Shown: positions 22,338 through 37,432, counted from the stretch's first letter. The stretch is 64,000 nt of DNA from Paralithodes platypus (GCA_032716605.1 CM064560.1:13414040-13478039); one strand, 5' to 3'. Program-made: numbers and translations. The notes: generated by a model not told the origin, from the letters alone.

Positions 22338-23365
22338 TATGTATGGTAGCCTATGTGGTGGTGACTGAATAGCCTAATTAAGTGATTGCTTGCGAGGGGG
22401 GATTGGGACATTGATGCAGATTTGATGAGTGCATGATTGTGATAATAATGTATGTGGTATTTCATTAATATTTAAATGATGTGACACGTAGGCCACTACT
22501 CATACAGTAGGCTATATGGGACTAGGCCTAGTTATATTTGGGGAACTCATAGTATCATGCACGTATGGCTGTTAAAGATAAACATATCAGAAAATGTGTG
22601 TGATAGGATTAAAATAGCTGAAATTGTATGTTGTGCGGTATTCGGTGATTGGGCTACTTTTGGGCGAGTTTGGAGATGTGATGTGTGCTGGCAACCTTGG
22701 AATACACACACACACACACGCACGCACGACACAATCTATAACTGAACATTTTACCTTCATTAATCATTCATCCACATTATATTAAGATTTCCATCTGTGG
22801 GAAACAAATATCTACCACCATTACTGCTAATGTGCACATAGATGCACAACTAATGTCAAATTTAACAAAGTAAGTCAGTGGGGAGGAGATGTTGACTGTC
22901 TGAGATGTTTCGTTTAATGACTATTATTGGTAGCGAACACTGGCATCAATTTATGATGCGCTTGCCAGTTCTGAAAGTAGTTTATAATTGTATAATCTAA
23001 TCCAGTAAAGTGGCTAATGTCGATTATTTTATACGTTCATATCGAGTTTTTATACATATTATCATTGTTAGGACATGGATACCTATCTATTGAAATATTA
23101 ACAGGACAACTTTTAGGGCGATTACCAATTGTTTGTGTAGGTCTAATAGAATCGTTTTTATTTACCATAAATACTTTGTACATTGGACAATGTACTGAAT
23201 AGAATTTGAGAGTAATATATCTGTAACATTCATGACTATAGAAATCGAGTGATATTTTGATGACTGCGATTTTAAAAATTCAATTCACTCGATGGCAACA
23301 AATTTAGGTTCGGTGCGAACCAAAGGCGGGAAAAATAGCAGACAAATTTTGTATTTTCCCCCATT
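22338..23365 (-). repeat. Unclassified ~1 kb dispersed repeat, arm 1 (inverted)
   Basis: This is the inverse complement of 46774-48626 apart from later insertions and expansions there. Landmarks: GGCGGGAAAAATAGCAGAC at 23325, TCATGACTATAGAAATCGAG near 23231, and AGATTTCCATCTGTGGGAAA near 22785. Each block that is a tandem array in the other arm is single-copy here. No ORF, terminal inverted repeats or poly-A were seen; the class is unknown. Confidence 0.85.
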
Positions 23366-23479
23366 ACTTCTGGCCACCCAGAATTTAAATATAGTTATTC
23401 ATATTAGTGTCTTCTCTAACCTAGTACAAATATTGAAAGACGAAGGCAACCCTACCTTTCAATACTTTTATTATACGAA

Positions 23480-24060
23480 CATGAGAACATAAGAAAATGA
23501 GAGTCTGCAAAAAGCCGATCGGCCCACACAAGGCAGATCCCTGTCACACCCAACCCTAATTACATAACAACATAAGGTCATAAGATCGCGGGAAACTGCA
23601 TATGGCCATGCGGCCCACATGAAGCAGCTCCCATTCACACCCAGCCCATATCACCCATATGGGAATCCAACTTATGCTTAAAGCTTTCAACTGTTTCTGA
23701 GCTAATTACTGTTCTGGGCAGTGCATTCCACATGTTAACAACTCTATTTCCAAACCAGTGCTTTCCTATATCTTTCCTAAATCTAAACTTATCTAACTTC
23801 AAACCATTTGAGCGGGTTATGTCGCCGTTCTTTAGCTTTAATACCTCATCTATATCTCCCTTATTTAAACCTTTTATCCATTTAAATACCTCTATTATGT
23901 CTCCCCTACATCTTCGTCTCTCTAGTGAGTGCAGGCCTAAGACTTTCAACCTCTCCTCATACGATAAATTTCTAATATTATGTATCTTTTTGGTCATTCT
24001 TCTTTGGACTGCCTCTAAAGGGTCGATATCCATTCTATAATAAGGGCACCAAATTGAACA
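23480..24060 (-). pseudogene. 3' end of a Jockey/CR1-like non-LTR retrotransposon
   Basis: The minus-strand frame 24033-23635 gives [39 protein letters not shown], and later [15 protein letters not shown] ... FKHKLDSHM. This is the C-terminal region that follows the RT in Jockey/CR1-like LINEs (compare 37070-37430). Only the last ~130 residues remain. The 5' break lies at a long AT microsatellite (24088-24292). The 3' part (23640-23480) is a short untranslated tail. Confidence 0.85.
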
Positions 24061-24087
24061 GCATAGTCTAAATGGGGTCTTACTAGA

Positions 24088-24292
<205 letters not shown>

Positions 24293-24299
24293 TTTATCA

Positions 24300-24606
24300 T
24301 TGTTTTGGTTTCCTCCCCACACCTCTATCAAGCTTAATAAATTGTCCACAAGATCCCCCTTTGAGATCAATGTTGTCAATTGTTTGGTAGAAATATGTCC
24401 CGGTTCCTCCAATATGACATTCTCGTTATCGCTCGTCAAGATATAATCGACACTTAAATGGCACGAAGGTCTTGATATTGATAAAGCAATGGGACGCAAG
24501 GTCTTAAAATCGACAAACTATTGGGGCGAGCGTTTAAAAATTTCAAAACTAATGAGGCTAAACATGAGAGAGAAGGTGGTCCATAAAAAGCACCAACCTC
24601 CCCCGT
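24300..24606 (-). mobile_element. Partial copy of TTAA element group T3
   Basis: Inverse copy of the T3 family, with landmarks CTCGTTATCGCTCGTCAAG, CGACACTTAAATGGCACGAA, GTCTTAAAATCGACAAACTA and GGGGCTAAACATGAGAGAGAAG. It ends at CACCAACCTCCCCC without a clean TTAA, so only part of the element is delimited. Confidence 0.65.
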
Positions 24607-25124
24607 AGACTCTTTATATAAAAACAGTTACTAAAGCCACACGAGCGCTTTTTCCCTCAACATATATCCTCAACACTGGTCTGGCAGCTTATGAGGTAAA
24701 CATTTATAATATTTCAGTTACCCAACTTCATCTACCATCAGTCTAGTTTCCGATACCAGCGCAAAATTATCCAGAAATGTTGCCAGAAATTTTTTGATAA
24801 TCAAATGTTGACTATAATAGCTCTGGTGTGGTACCGGTTGATGTGAGAGACACATAGGGTCCTCATTAACCCCTTCAGTACCGCTCACGCCATTTTGTAT
24901 ATATTCCGGCAATTATTCGATGATATTGTATCAGCTTAAGACGGACGTGTAGCAATTAACCCCTTGATGATCAGGAGGTTTTTTGACAGTGTATTTTTGG
25001 TTATCTTTAGACGAAATTATACAGCTTAGGAATGATATGTGGCAATTAAAAGGTTAAAGACTGTGTCAATTAATTCTCTGACTTCCAAATACCCTTCCTA
25101 ATCTTCATAAAATCTGCATAAATT

Positions 25125-25344
25125 CGGCCGAGAAGACCGAAGGCTGGTTTCTCCTAAATTACAGGCTCGCTATCGCTCTTCAGGAAAAAATATTGACACC
25201 TAAATGGCCCAGAAGGTTTTAATATTGACAAAGAAATGGGGCGAAAGGTCTTAAAATCGCCAAACTAATGGGTCGGATTGCTTAAAATCTGAAAACTAAT
25301 GGGGCTAAACATGAGGAAGAGGGAGGGGACAAAAGAATCCCCCC
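25125..25344 (-). mobile_element. Partial copy of TTAA element group T3
   Basis: Contains CTCGCTATCGCTC, GACACCTAAATGGC, GTCTTAAAATCGCCAAACTA and GGGGCTAAACATGAGGAAGAG. It ends ...AATCCCCCC followed by TTAA (25345-25348). The other end is not clear. Confidence 0.65.
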
Positions 25345-25378
25345 TTAAGAGACGAGGCGTTTTAGTTGTAGCTATTAA

Positions 25379-25596
25379 CCCTATCTGTACCGGCGACGTC
25401 TATTTATATTTATTCTAGCTATATTCATACGATGTTAATTGTGCAGCTTAGGAAGGATCAGTGATAGCTAAAAGGATTAATTGAGATAGCCTATAGCCTT
25501 TTAAATGGTACATGTGGGGGGTTTTTCTAAGATGAAGAAAATCGTCCAATATTTGCCAGAATATAATGGAAAAGGATGTCGTCGGTACAGAAGGGG
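25379..25596. mobile_element. TTAA-flanked MITE (group T6-related), 218 bp
   Basis: Starts CCCTATCTGTACCGGCGACG and ends with the inverse of CCCCTTCTGTACCGACGACA. TTAA at 25375-25378 and 25597-25600. Non-coding; the 163-residue minus-strand frame across it has no recognisable content. Confidence 0.8.
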
Positions 25597-25600
25597 TTAA

Positions 25601-26390
25601 GAAATGTGTTGGATTTGCCTTGAATGTATTTTGTCTACTCACGTGACTGGCATCCCCTTCATGGTTGAGGGTTGTGAGTGGGAGTGACGGTGTTGGTGAT
25701 GGACAGGTAACCCACCTGGTCAGTGCTGGAAGGTTGAGTGCGCAACTTGGGTCTCTCTCTCTCTCTCTCTTTCTAAATTTCTCCCCCCCCCCCCCCTGTC
25801 CTGCCACTTGAATATTTGACCATAACTTGAGTATTCCATTGCTCATCCTCGTATTGTTTTGCATGTAGTTTAAGTGCTTGTTAAACAGCCCAGTAGTTGT
25901 TTTTGCTGCATTATTGACTGATAAACGTCTGTTTGTCAAGACCCCCTTTGTTTACATAATACCTGCTATTGACGCTTGCTAGCGCACCTATTGTTATAGC
26001 TGCTTGAGTTCAATATAGTAAATCTAGCCCTTATTGTAGTTATTGTAGCCCTAATTGTAGTTAAGTGCTAGCTAACTTGCCTAGTAGTAACCTTGCATGA
26101 CATTTGAGCCGTAGTTTTTACTGCTAAACATTTGTCAAATTTGTCTTGTCTGTCAGCTCGACCCACGCCGACGGTAGCGCCATCTGTGAAATAAAAAAAC
26201 AACCCTCTTGTATTCAATATTTTGAACTCTAGACCTTATTGTACTCCACCTAATTGATTGTTTCTATTCTTTTCTTTCCAGGTGTTTTATTGTTTCTGTC
26301 CTTTCAGGCGTACTTTACTGTTTTTGTAGTATATATAATTGCGTCATAATGGTAACGTAAATTTTTCCAGGATTATTGTGATTGAATCTT
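25601..26390. other. Non-coding interval
   Basis: Contains a CT run (25752-25770) and a C run (25783-25796). No protein similarity was seen. The segment just before 26400 may be the 5' untranslated region of the NL1 element. Confidence 0.5.
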
Positions 26391-26431
26391 AATGGCACCG
26401 CAACTAACCTGCAAGTGTTATTCTGGTAGGT

Positions 26432-27331
26432 TTGGCCCTAGCATTTTTTTCTAATCCTAATGTCTGTATTTGTAGATTCTGCAAGCTCCGACGGAAGATA
26501 ACGGATGATTTGAATGCAGCTCACCGTAAGATCGACGCCCTGGCCACGAAGCTGGAAACTCTTCAAGAATTCGCCACGCTCTACGTAGGAGTTCCATCGG
26601 CTCAAGAAACCATTACCTCGATGTAGACCGCCACCATTCTAACACCAGCAGTGCCCATACAAGCAGCCGTCCCAGAATCTACTATGGACTCTCCTCTTCC
26701 ATAGCACAACTTTAGCGTCGTGCGGAACAATGTGTGCCCCAGTTCCAGGAAAATCATCCCCGAAACCATGTGTCACAACCGTTTAGAGATTTTTGCTGAC
26801 ACCGATGAAGAAAAGGAAACGGGAGAAGTTCGACTTGTGGACGATTCGATGGTCCGCGGCCAACTCACGGAGCTCTGCGCCAGGGCACCAAGGACCAGAA
26901 AGCATTTCTGCATCCCGGGTGGTGGTGTGGATGACATTGTTGCTACCGTCGATGAGGTCTCCCTGCTGGCCTCTCCGAACACGGTTGGATCAAATGATGT
27001 CCAATGGACCCGGTCAGAGGATCTCCTACGCAAGTACCGGGAGCTGATCAAGTCTTTCAAGGTTAAATCTAACAAAATTGTTATTTCAGGTATAGTCCCC
27101 TGTATTGATGCAGAGAACTGTTTCTACAATATAGCCACCAGCGTAAATCGTCGACTTGCTGACCTTTGCAGGGACTAGGGCATCGGATACATCAACACCT
27201 GGGACGACTTCTACCATGATGAGTATTTGTTTTAAAGAGATGGCATTCATCTGAACCAGGTAGGTGTAGCACAATTTGGTCGTCTGCTGAATGATGCGGT
27301 AAAGGATTTTCGAACAAAAAAACGTGGTTGA
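26432..27331 (+). pseudogene. NL1 non-LTR element ORF1, SGNH/GDSL-esterase-like
   Basis: One reading frame runs the whole length, interrupted by stops near 26624, 26702, 27176 and the TAA near 27233. The N-terminal part has CRFCKLRRK and a heptad-like stretch (NAAHRKIDALATKLETL) suggesting a coiled coil. The C-terminal part has VDDSMVRGQL, FCIPGGGVDDIVATVDEV, NDVQWTRSEDLLRKYREL, KSNKIVISGIVP and, near the end, RDGIHLNQVGVAQFGRLL. This is the SGNH-hydrolase pattern found in ORF1 of some CR1-like LINEs. The Asp...His pair (DGIHLN) survives. The four stops make it a pseudogene. Confidence 0.8.
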
Positions 27332-27399
27332 TCGTATACAACTAACTAGGCAGGGCAGTGTAGATTTCACAAGAACAAGAAACTCAGAAAATGTGCAGT

Positions 27400-30320
27400 C
27401 AATTGAATGTAACCATAATTCTCTAAATGTACTCTATCCAAATGCCCATAGCATACGCAATAAATTTTTGGATCTAGAGGAAATTGTGTTTACAGAAAAT
27501 TATGATATAATCGGTATTACAGAATCTTGGTTAAATACGGAAGACTAAAACTTTTTAGCCAAGTATACATTTCCTGGTTATACAATGTTTGAGAAAAGTC
27601 GCATCAATAAAAATGGAGGAGTTCTGTTTTATATCAAGGAAAGTCTTATCCCCGTCTTAATGTCAAAACCTCAAATTGCGAATATTGACATATCTTATGT
27701 ACTATTAAATAATAACTGAGGAACTAAAATAACATTAGCTTTATTATAGAAACCCCCAGCTCAATCAGTGCAAACTGACAGTGAAATTTACGAAGAAATT
27801 GCAGAAATAACTAACATACAAGATACCGTAATTCTTGGCGATTTTAATTTACCTGTGACTAAATGGAGCAATATGCTTACTTCTCATTCCGGACACGACC
27901 TCTATGCCAACTTGCAAGAAAGTTCACTTTTCAATTTGCCCAATCTCCGACCTGTAGTAATAATGTACTTGACCTTGTACTCGCAACAATAGAAGACTTG
28001 GTAGAGAGTTTATATGTTGGTGATGAATTCAGTAACAGCGACCATCGTACAATAACTTTCAATTCAGTAACAGCGACCATCGTACAATAACTTTCAATTC
28101 AGTAACAGCGACCATCGTACAATAACTTTCAATTCAGTAACAGCGACCATCGTACAATAACTTTCAATTTAAAGCTTAATAGTAACGAATCAAATAGCAG
28201 CATCGAGAAAGTCCCTAATTTCAAGAAAGCAAACTTTCGTAAACTTAGATCAATGTTTAAAGAAACTGACTGGAGCTTTCTGATTAACAATAACGACATA
28301 AATACATCATGGGAATTTTTCACGATCACACACTTAAAAGCAATGCAAGACTGCATACCATCGAAAATACGGCGTACAGACCATAATGATAAGCCTAAAT
28401 GGTGGAATAAAGAGATTTCAGTCTGCTTGTAAGCTAAAAAGATCACTCCAGATAGGTTAAAATCCTCACAAAATTACGAAAAACGGATGAAGTTCGTAGA
28501 ACTACGACACAAAGCCAAAAGTTAATTAAGCAAAGTAATAAGACCCTGGAGTTCTATGTTGCGAATCAAAGTAAAACAAACCCGAAAGAATTATATAGTT
28601 ATATCAGAAAGAAGAAAGGAGTTACTTCAATTATTGGACCGTTAGTCGATGAAAATGGAGAGTACACCAAAGAGGAAGTACAAATGAGTAATACCCTCAA
28701 TACCTTCTTTGCATCAGTTTTTACAACAGAAGACCTTATAGTGATATCCCTACAGCATCGCTGGTTCAGATTGATAATATTGACGTTCTAAGCAACATCA
28801 GCATTACAGAGAGAGAAATATTGAAATGTTTTGAAAAACTCAAGGTAAATATATCGCTTGGACATGATACGATCTCACCTAGAGTTCTAAAAGAAGCTAA
28901 GGATGAGCTCTCCAAACCACTGACATTGCTATTGAATAAATCCTTGCAGTCTGGGACTACGCCTGATCAGTGGAATCTCGGCAATGTAACACCAATATTC
29001 AAATATTAAAAAAAGGCAGCAAATCCTTACCCAGTAGCTATCGTCCAATTGGCTTAACCTCAGTTGTATGTAAAATACTAGAAACACTCATAAGAGACAG
29101 TCTCATAAATCACTTAGAGGAAAACAACATAGTTAAAGATACTCAACACGGCATAACAAACGCCCCTGCTTAACAAACCTCTTAGACTTCTTCCACGATA
29201 TCCTCAACCTCTATGATTAGAATAAAGCTGTAGATATTGTATACCTTGATTTTCAAAAGGCCTTTGACACAAACGTTTACTGCTAAAACTACAAGCGCAT
29301 GGAATACAAAACGGTGTGTTGAAATCGATAGAAAACTGGCTCAGCGACAGAAAGCAAAAAGTAGTCATAAATGGTAAGGCATCTAAATGGACCAATGTAA
29401 GTAGCGGGGTACCCCAGGGATCGGTACTAGGGCCAATTTTCTTCCTAGTTTACATCAACGACATAGATGAGGGTGTCACCTGTACAATCTCGAAGTTTGA
29501 TGACGATACAAAAATTGCAAATAGTGTACTCTCAAAAGAACAAGTTGAGGATATGCAACACAATCTAGATAAGTTGTCATGTTGGGCCCAAATTTGACAA
29601 ATGAGTTTCAATACGGTTAAATCTAAAGTACTCCATATTGGAAACCGAAATTAGAAAGCAAACTATTCGATGAATGGCACCCAGCTTAAGAGTGTAGACA
29701 GAGAAACTGATTTGGGAGTAACAATATCGAGTAATCTAAAACCCAGTCAACAATGTACATAAGTTGTTAAGAAGGCAAACAAAATAATTGGCTTTATGGG
29801 CAGGTCATTATGGCATAAATCCAAGGAAGTAATCCTAACTCTTTACAATTCCTTAGTCCGTCCTCTTCTGGCATATGTGTACAATCCTGGTGCCCTTACT
29901 ACCAAAAATATAATTATAGACAAGCTAGAACGAGTTCAACATAGAGTTACCAAAATTATACCTAGCCTAAAGAACAAACCATACGAGGAGCGTCTAATAG
30001 AATTAAATATATTTCCTTTAACCCAGCGCAGATTAAGAGGCGACTTTAATTCAAGTGTTCAAAATCATCAAAATCGTCGATAATATTAACTGTAGTAAGT
30101 ACTTCACTATCGACCAATCTAATTACAGGCGGGGAAACGGTTGCAAAATTATTGGTAAATAATTTAACTCACACACATCTAAGAATTTCTTCTTCAATCA
30201 AGTTGTCAACTTGTGGAATGGGCTTCCCCAGAGATGTTATACACTGCAACACCGTTGATTCTTTTAAACTTCGCATAGACAAATATCTTGCCTCAAACCC
30301 GCGACTGGTTGCGTTGGTAA
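27400..30320 (+). pseudogene. NL1 non-LTR element ORF2, endonuclease-reverse transcriptase
   Basis: The AP-endonuclease part starts NVLYPNAHSIRNKFLDL, then IIGITESWLN and VILGDFNLPVTKW; SNSDHRTITFN lies in the region expanded by a 35-bp repeat. RT motifs follow in several frames: PRVLKEAKDELSKPLTLL, GLTSVVCKILETLIRDSL, VDIVYLDFQKAFD, SSGVPQGSVLGPIFFLVYIN and SKFDDDTKIANSVL, where the usual FADD reads FDDD. The C-terminal domain is LERVQHRVTKIIPSLKNKPY. Multiple stops and frameshifts. A related copy on the minus strand (59385-61275) helps fix the 3' end near 30598 (GGACAAGCAGTCTAGAGGGGT). CR1-like affinity is inference. Confidence 0.85.
28026..28165 (+). repeat. 35-bp tandem repeat x4 within NL1 ORF2
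   Basis: Four exact 35-base units beginning AATTCAGTAACAGCGACCAT. The unit encodes the SDHR part of the endonuclease domain. 35 is not a multiple of three, so the expansion shifts the frame. Confidence 0.95.
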
Positions 30321-30646
30321 ATGAATAACTTTATTTGTTCCCCCTCAGATTCATCAAGCATTATTGCGTATATAAATTACTAAGGTGTTACTCTCTTTTT
30401 CCCAGATACACGAAAGATCACTTATAACTGTGTTATGTTACTAACCCAACTGTTCCCTACTCACATCTCCTAATCCTGCCACGGACATTAGTTCCAGGAC
30501 AGTAGTTCCCTTTCCAATTTTCCCTTATATTACTCTCTCTAAACCACTGTTTGGACTCTTGATCCTGTGTTTTGGAGGACAAGCAGTCTAGAGGGGTCGC
30601 AAGTTTTTGTTTTTTCTTGCTTGATTTCCTTTTTATTTTTTTATTT

Positions 30647-32350
<1,704 letters not shown>

Positions 32351-32399
32351 AATTAATCAGTAGGTATGTGTAATTTTTCTTTCAAACTAATTTCTTACT

Positions 32400-33906
32400 A
32401 TACTCTATAAAACTTTCTTTGTGGGCATTTCCTGACCTATAAGGTTACACTTCATCCTAATTTCTGGTACTGCTTTTAGTCGGAGGGTGGGGAGAGAGCT
32501 TCTACTTTGCTGTCATATTATTCTACTATAAACTGTCCCTGTCTAGTAGTATTAAGGCCGAACCACCTTGTAGGGACCGCAAGGTCTGTGTGGTCTGAGT
32601 ATCTCTCTCTCCCTCTCTCTCTCTCTCACATACACACACACATACCTCCCGTCTCACACTTTCCTCCTCCCTGGAGTACCTTACCTCCTCCTCCTCCTCC
32701 TCCCCCCCCCCCCCCCTACTCCTCCTCCTCTCCCACCCATTCCTCTACCTCCTACAACCCCCCTCCCTCTCTCCCATAACCACACACCCTACAAAATATT
32801 ATTACTATCGGCATGTAAACTTCTCCACTGGTCATATTGCGCTAACTATCCCCTCAATAACCATTATTGTAATAAGAATTTGAACCATGTAACTCATCTT
32901 TGTAAAATATTTGTATTACTATAATTCCATTATAACTTCGGTAGTTGGTAATATTAGTCACATTATGTATGTGACTCTTGTATTCAGCTAACTATGACCT
33001 CAATAACCGTTGATGTAATGAAGAATGTGAAGTGTCCCTCATATGATTGTAATATATTTGTGGTACTATTATTGCATAATAATTAATGTAGTTCGAAATA
33101 TTAGTCACATCATGTATGTAATAATTGTATTCAGCTACCTATGATCTCAATAACCATTGATGTAAGAAAACATGAATAGCCTCCTCATATGATTGCACTA
33201 GTTTTGTAGTGCTATTATTTACCTGTCAAATAATAATTCAGTCACTTTTTTTTTTTTTTTTTTTTTTCATGAGCACGTATATACAGCATATGTGGCAATC
33301 AAATGAGGAAACTATAATAACACCAGACGACGATACTGTTGTTACAGTAGAATAATGGCTCTTTGAGCAGTATGTATTGCCTTACTAGTGGTTGTCCCCT
33401 TATTATTATTATTATTTTATTATTATTATTGAAATACCACAGAAACGAAAATTCCTGGGAGCGAAACTTCCACCCCCAACGAGATCCCTCTCTTTCTACC
33501 ACCTCCCTCCACATGTTATACGTCTCGTTAATCACAGTCTTCTAATATACAAATCACATTTCCTTACCCCCTGACATTCTTGAAATACCCACTAAGTATA
33601 TTCAATTAGATACCAACCATGCAGAGACTATAATACGTTCGTTGTGTATGGGTACGAGGCGATCTCAAAACACCTTAGCTCCCAGTGCACAACGAACCGG
33701 ATCATGATTATGTCCGCCTGTATTAAATTATGTATTATGTTGATTTATACCATTGCCTATTTTTGTAATAATTGTATTCAGCTAACTATGATCTCAATAA
33801 TCATTGATGTAATGAAAATATGAATAGTCTCCTCATACGATTGCACTAGTTCTGTAGTGCTATTATTTACAACCTGTCAATTAATAATTCAGTCACTACA
33901 AGCTTG

Positions 33907-33951
<45 letters not shown>

Positions 33952-34174
33952 CAGACCATGTGACAATTAAATGAGGAAACTATAATAACACATCTGAATA
34001 ATGCCAACCTGACTTATAAACACAAATATGAATGTAACCAGACGACGATGCTGTTGTTTCAGTGGAATAATGGCTCTTTGAGCAGTATGTATCGCCTTAC
34101 TAGTGGTTGTCCCCTCACAGGATGGGGGGCGCTGCTCAATAAACTCGCCCCTCGGGGCAAAAAACAAAAACAAA

Positions 34175-34180
<6 letters not shown>
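32400..34180. repeat. AT-rich ~135-bp repeats, T tracts and a duplicated block
   Basis: Four diverged units containing (G)CTAACTATGA.CTCAATAACCATTGATGTAA-type sequence start near 32845, 32985, 33125 and 33775. T tracts are at 33247-33267 and 33912-33948. The two T-tract regions are each followed by the same ~130-base segment (GAGGAAACTATAATAACAC ... GGCTCTTTGAGCAGTATGTA), so 33110-33410 and 33750-34110 are a direct duplication. CTC/CA microsatellites lie at 32605-32720 and a TTA run at 33401-33430. No gene was recognised. Confidence 0.7.
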
Positions 34181-34225
<45 letters not shown>

Positions 34226-34232
34226 CCCCTCT

Positions 34233-34288
<56 letters not shown>
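34181..34288. repeat. (CT)n microsatellite
   Basis: CT repeat interrupted once by CCCCCCTCTCCCTCCC near 34222-34238. It lies just upstream of the NL2 reading frame. Confidence 0.97.
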
Positions 34289-34291
<3 letters not shown>

Positions 34292-34356
34292 CAGGACCGA
34301 GAAATAACTATGCTAATAGACTCCTCTGAGTATTGATATCGCTACCCCAGGAAAAG

Positions 34357-35949
34357 CCCTCCCACAACCCCACCCAATCAAACTCCACCCGCACAGTTAA
34401 GAGAAATAAATAACCCCACCCAACCCTTAGAAGTCCATCACAACCATTTAAAGGAAACCGTCAACCCCAATGGCCCACAAGTTGCGAAAACTTACCTACC
34501 TGAACCACAAAACAAACTAAACAACCCCACCCAACCCCATCCAAGCCAACCTAACCAACTGAATGAATTTGACAACCCGCCGCGGCTTCAAGTCATAACC
34601 CCAAACCCATCCTCACCAATAAGAAAAACAAATCCAGCGCATGCTGAGAGAATGATGATAAAAATAATATCCATAAATGCCTGCTCAATAAGAAACAAAA
34701 TAGACGAACTCAAATGTCTGTTATTAAATGAGAAAGTTGACGTTATTTGTATAACGGAAACACACATCTGAACCTTAAAAATAAAGATCTACTTCATGAA
34801 TATCACATAGAGCCATATAAATTTTTTCATAAAGACCGTAACAATGGAAAACAAAGAGGGGGGGTTGCAATGTACGTTGCAACCTACTTAAACCCAGTCG
34901 AGGTGACTCTCCCCGAAAGTAATGCAGAAATAGTGTGCGTCAAAATAAATACAAAAAACATGAACTTAAATATCACTACAGCGTACCGACCACCGAGACT
35001 AACTGTTGCCGATGATACAATTTTTTATGAAATACTAGAGAAAACCCTTAATTCCGACGAAACAGTTTTACTAGGTGACTATAACCTCCCCCTAATTGAC
35101 TGGAATACCACGACCGGAAAAAATGCTGCGTCACGCCTAATGACAAGCTTCATCCAGGACAATTTTTTGACTCAACACGTAAAACAGCCGACGCGAGACA
35201 GGAATATACTAGACCTCGTAATCACTACCCAAGAAAATTTATTATCAAACCTGGATGTAGGTGAACATCTGGCAACGTCCGATCATAAAATCTTAAGAAT
35301 CAACGTTATAAGCAAATATTCCTCAGTAAAAACAACAGGAATGGTTTCGGACTTCAAAAACGCAAATTATGACGGACTTAAGGAATCGCTATCAAACATA
35401 CACTCAAACCTCATAAATATAAACGAAGTAATGAACTATGGGGACATTTTTAAGTCTACAATTACAGAAGCGCATAAACAATTTGTACCCATGAAACCAA
35501 AACGTAGTACGAAATCAAGTATGCCCCCTTGGTACAGTAGAGACATTGGCAAGGCAATAAGGAAAAGGAATCAACTCCACAAACTTGTAAAAAATAACAC
35601 AAACACTGAAGTAATTAAAAACTTGTACAAAAATAGTAGAAGGGAAGTGAAAAAAATAATTAGGGCGAACAAACAAAATTACGAAATGACTATTGCCAGA
35701 GAAAGTGCCACAAACCCCAAAAAATTCTACAGTTACGTAAACAAAAATAAACAGATCAAAAGCGGAATCGGACCGCTAATAGAAGATGGCCAGACAATAA
35801 CAGGCGACACAAACACGGCAAATCTGCTCAACAAATATTTTGGCTCAGTTTTCACAGAAGAAATTATCGATCATACCCTTGAAAATAACACCTCAACTCA
35901 TGAGATAGGAGGTTCACCATCAGTGTTACCGAAGTACAAAGCAAATTGA
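34357..35949 (+). pseudogene. NL2 non-LTR element: endonuclease domain
   Basis: A frame open from about 34357 has a Pro/Asn-rich leader, then ISINACSIRNKIDELKCLL and VDVICITETH, the start of an AP-endonuclease domain. A two-base slip at about 34765 moves it into the frame 34747-35949: RGGVAMYVATYL, TTAYRPPRL, VLLGDYNLPLIDWN, DRNILDLVITTQ, ATSDHKILRI. The linker region ends with FGSVFTEE. The domain nicks target DNA for target-primed reverse transcription. The frame breaks again at 35947, where the RT begins in another frame. The EN catalytic pattern (N...E...D.N...SDH) looks retained. Confidence 0.88.
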
Positions 35950-37429
35950 GTAATTTAAATGTAAATAAGACCCCGGGACCCGACATGCTCCACCCGAAAA
36001 TAATTAAGAATGTCAAGGACGAAATAGCAAAACCCCTGACACAACTATTTAACTTATCACTACTACAGGGGATTGTACCGAGTGATTGGAAAGATGCGAA
36101 CATTACGCCGATATACAAGAAGGGTAGCAAGGCCAAAGCGAGTAATTACAGACCAATTAGCCTAACTTCCATTGTAGGAACAATCATGGAAAAAATCATT
36201 AGAGATAAGATAGTAGATTACCTCGAATCAAACAACCTAATCAAAAATAGTCAACACGGCTTTAGATCAAATAAGTCATGCCTAACAAATTTGATTGAAT
36301 TTTATAACAAACTATTCACATATAACGACATGACGAAATCACTAGATATAATCTTCTTGGACTTTCAAAAAGCTTTCGACAAGGTGCCTCACCGAAAACT
36401 ATTGGCTAAACTGAAGAGGATAGGTATCAAAGGTGAAATTCATTCTTGGATAAAAAAATTGGCTTACGGACAGAAGACAGAGAGTGGTGATAAATGGAGT
36501 GGAATCGGAGTGGGAGCCTGTCACTAGTGGAGTTCCACAGGGTTCAGTCCTTGGACCGGTCCTGTTTCTCATTTACATTAACGATATCGATGTAGGGGTA
36601 AACAACACCATTTCCAAATTCGCCGACGATACAAAAATAGGAAATACAGTCCTGAACGAAGATGATAGAAATGCGTTGCAATCTGATTTAAACAAGATAT
36701 CAGAGTGGTCGAAAAAATGGCAGATGCCCTTCAATGTCGATAAATGTCAGGTGCTGCAGGTTGGTAGCAGAAATATGAAATACAAATACGAAATGAATGG
36801 CAAACAAATAAAAACCGCAACGGTAGTAAAAGACCTAGGGGTACTAATATCTGAAAACCTAAAAACTTCCGACCAATGTATAGCAGCTGCAAATAAGGCA
36901 AACATAGCATTGGGCTTTATTAAACGAAAATTTACATATAAACATGAAAACGTAATAGTGCCACTGTTCAAAAGTATGGTGAGGCCCCACCTTGAATATG
37001 GTGTGCAGTTCTGGTCACCTTATCTGATCAAGGACATTGTAAGACTCGAGTCAGTACAGGCGTAGAGCGACGAAGATGATACCCTCATTAAGAAATAAAC
37101 CATATGAAGAAAGACTTAAACGATTGAACCTGTTCTCATTAAAAAAGAGGAGGTTGAGGGGTCAGCTTATTGAGTGCTTTAAGATACTAAAAGGTTTCGA
37201 CAAAGTCGATGTAAATGCACTATTCACATTAAACAATACTAATTAAACTCGCGGAAATGGAATGAAATTAAAAACCAAAAAGGCAAACCTAGATGTCACA
37301 AAGAGTTTCTTCACCTACAGTGTGGCGACAGAGTGGAATAAACTACCAGCGAGAGTGGTGGAGAGCGACACAATAAACGCCTTCAAGGGAAGGCTTGACC
37401 TCTATCTGCAGAGGGCTGGGGTGATATGA
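35946..37429 (+). pseudogene. NL2 non-LTR element: reverse transcriptase domain
   Basis: In successive frames: NVNKTPGPDMLHPKIIKNVK, NYRPISLTSIVGTIMEKIIR, QHGFRSNKSCLTNLIEF, IIFLDFQKAFDKVPHRKLL; after a slip near 36480, TSGVPQGSVLGPVLFLIYIN, FADDTKIGN, LGVLISENLKTSDQC and FIKRKFTYKHENVIVPLFKS. After another slip near 37063 come the C-terminal domain ([32 protein letters not shown]) and WNKLPARVVES. FADD catalytic residues are present. It ends just before a 26-A tail at 37433-37458. This is the best preserved LINE in the window, broken by only a few indels. Jockey/CR1-like by motif content. Confidence 0.9.
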
Positions 37430-37432
37430 ATG

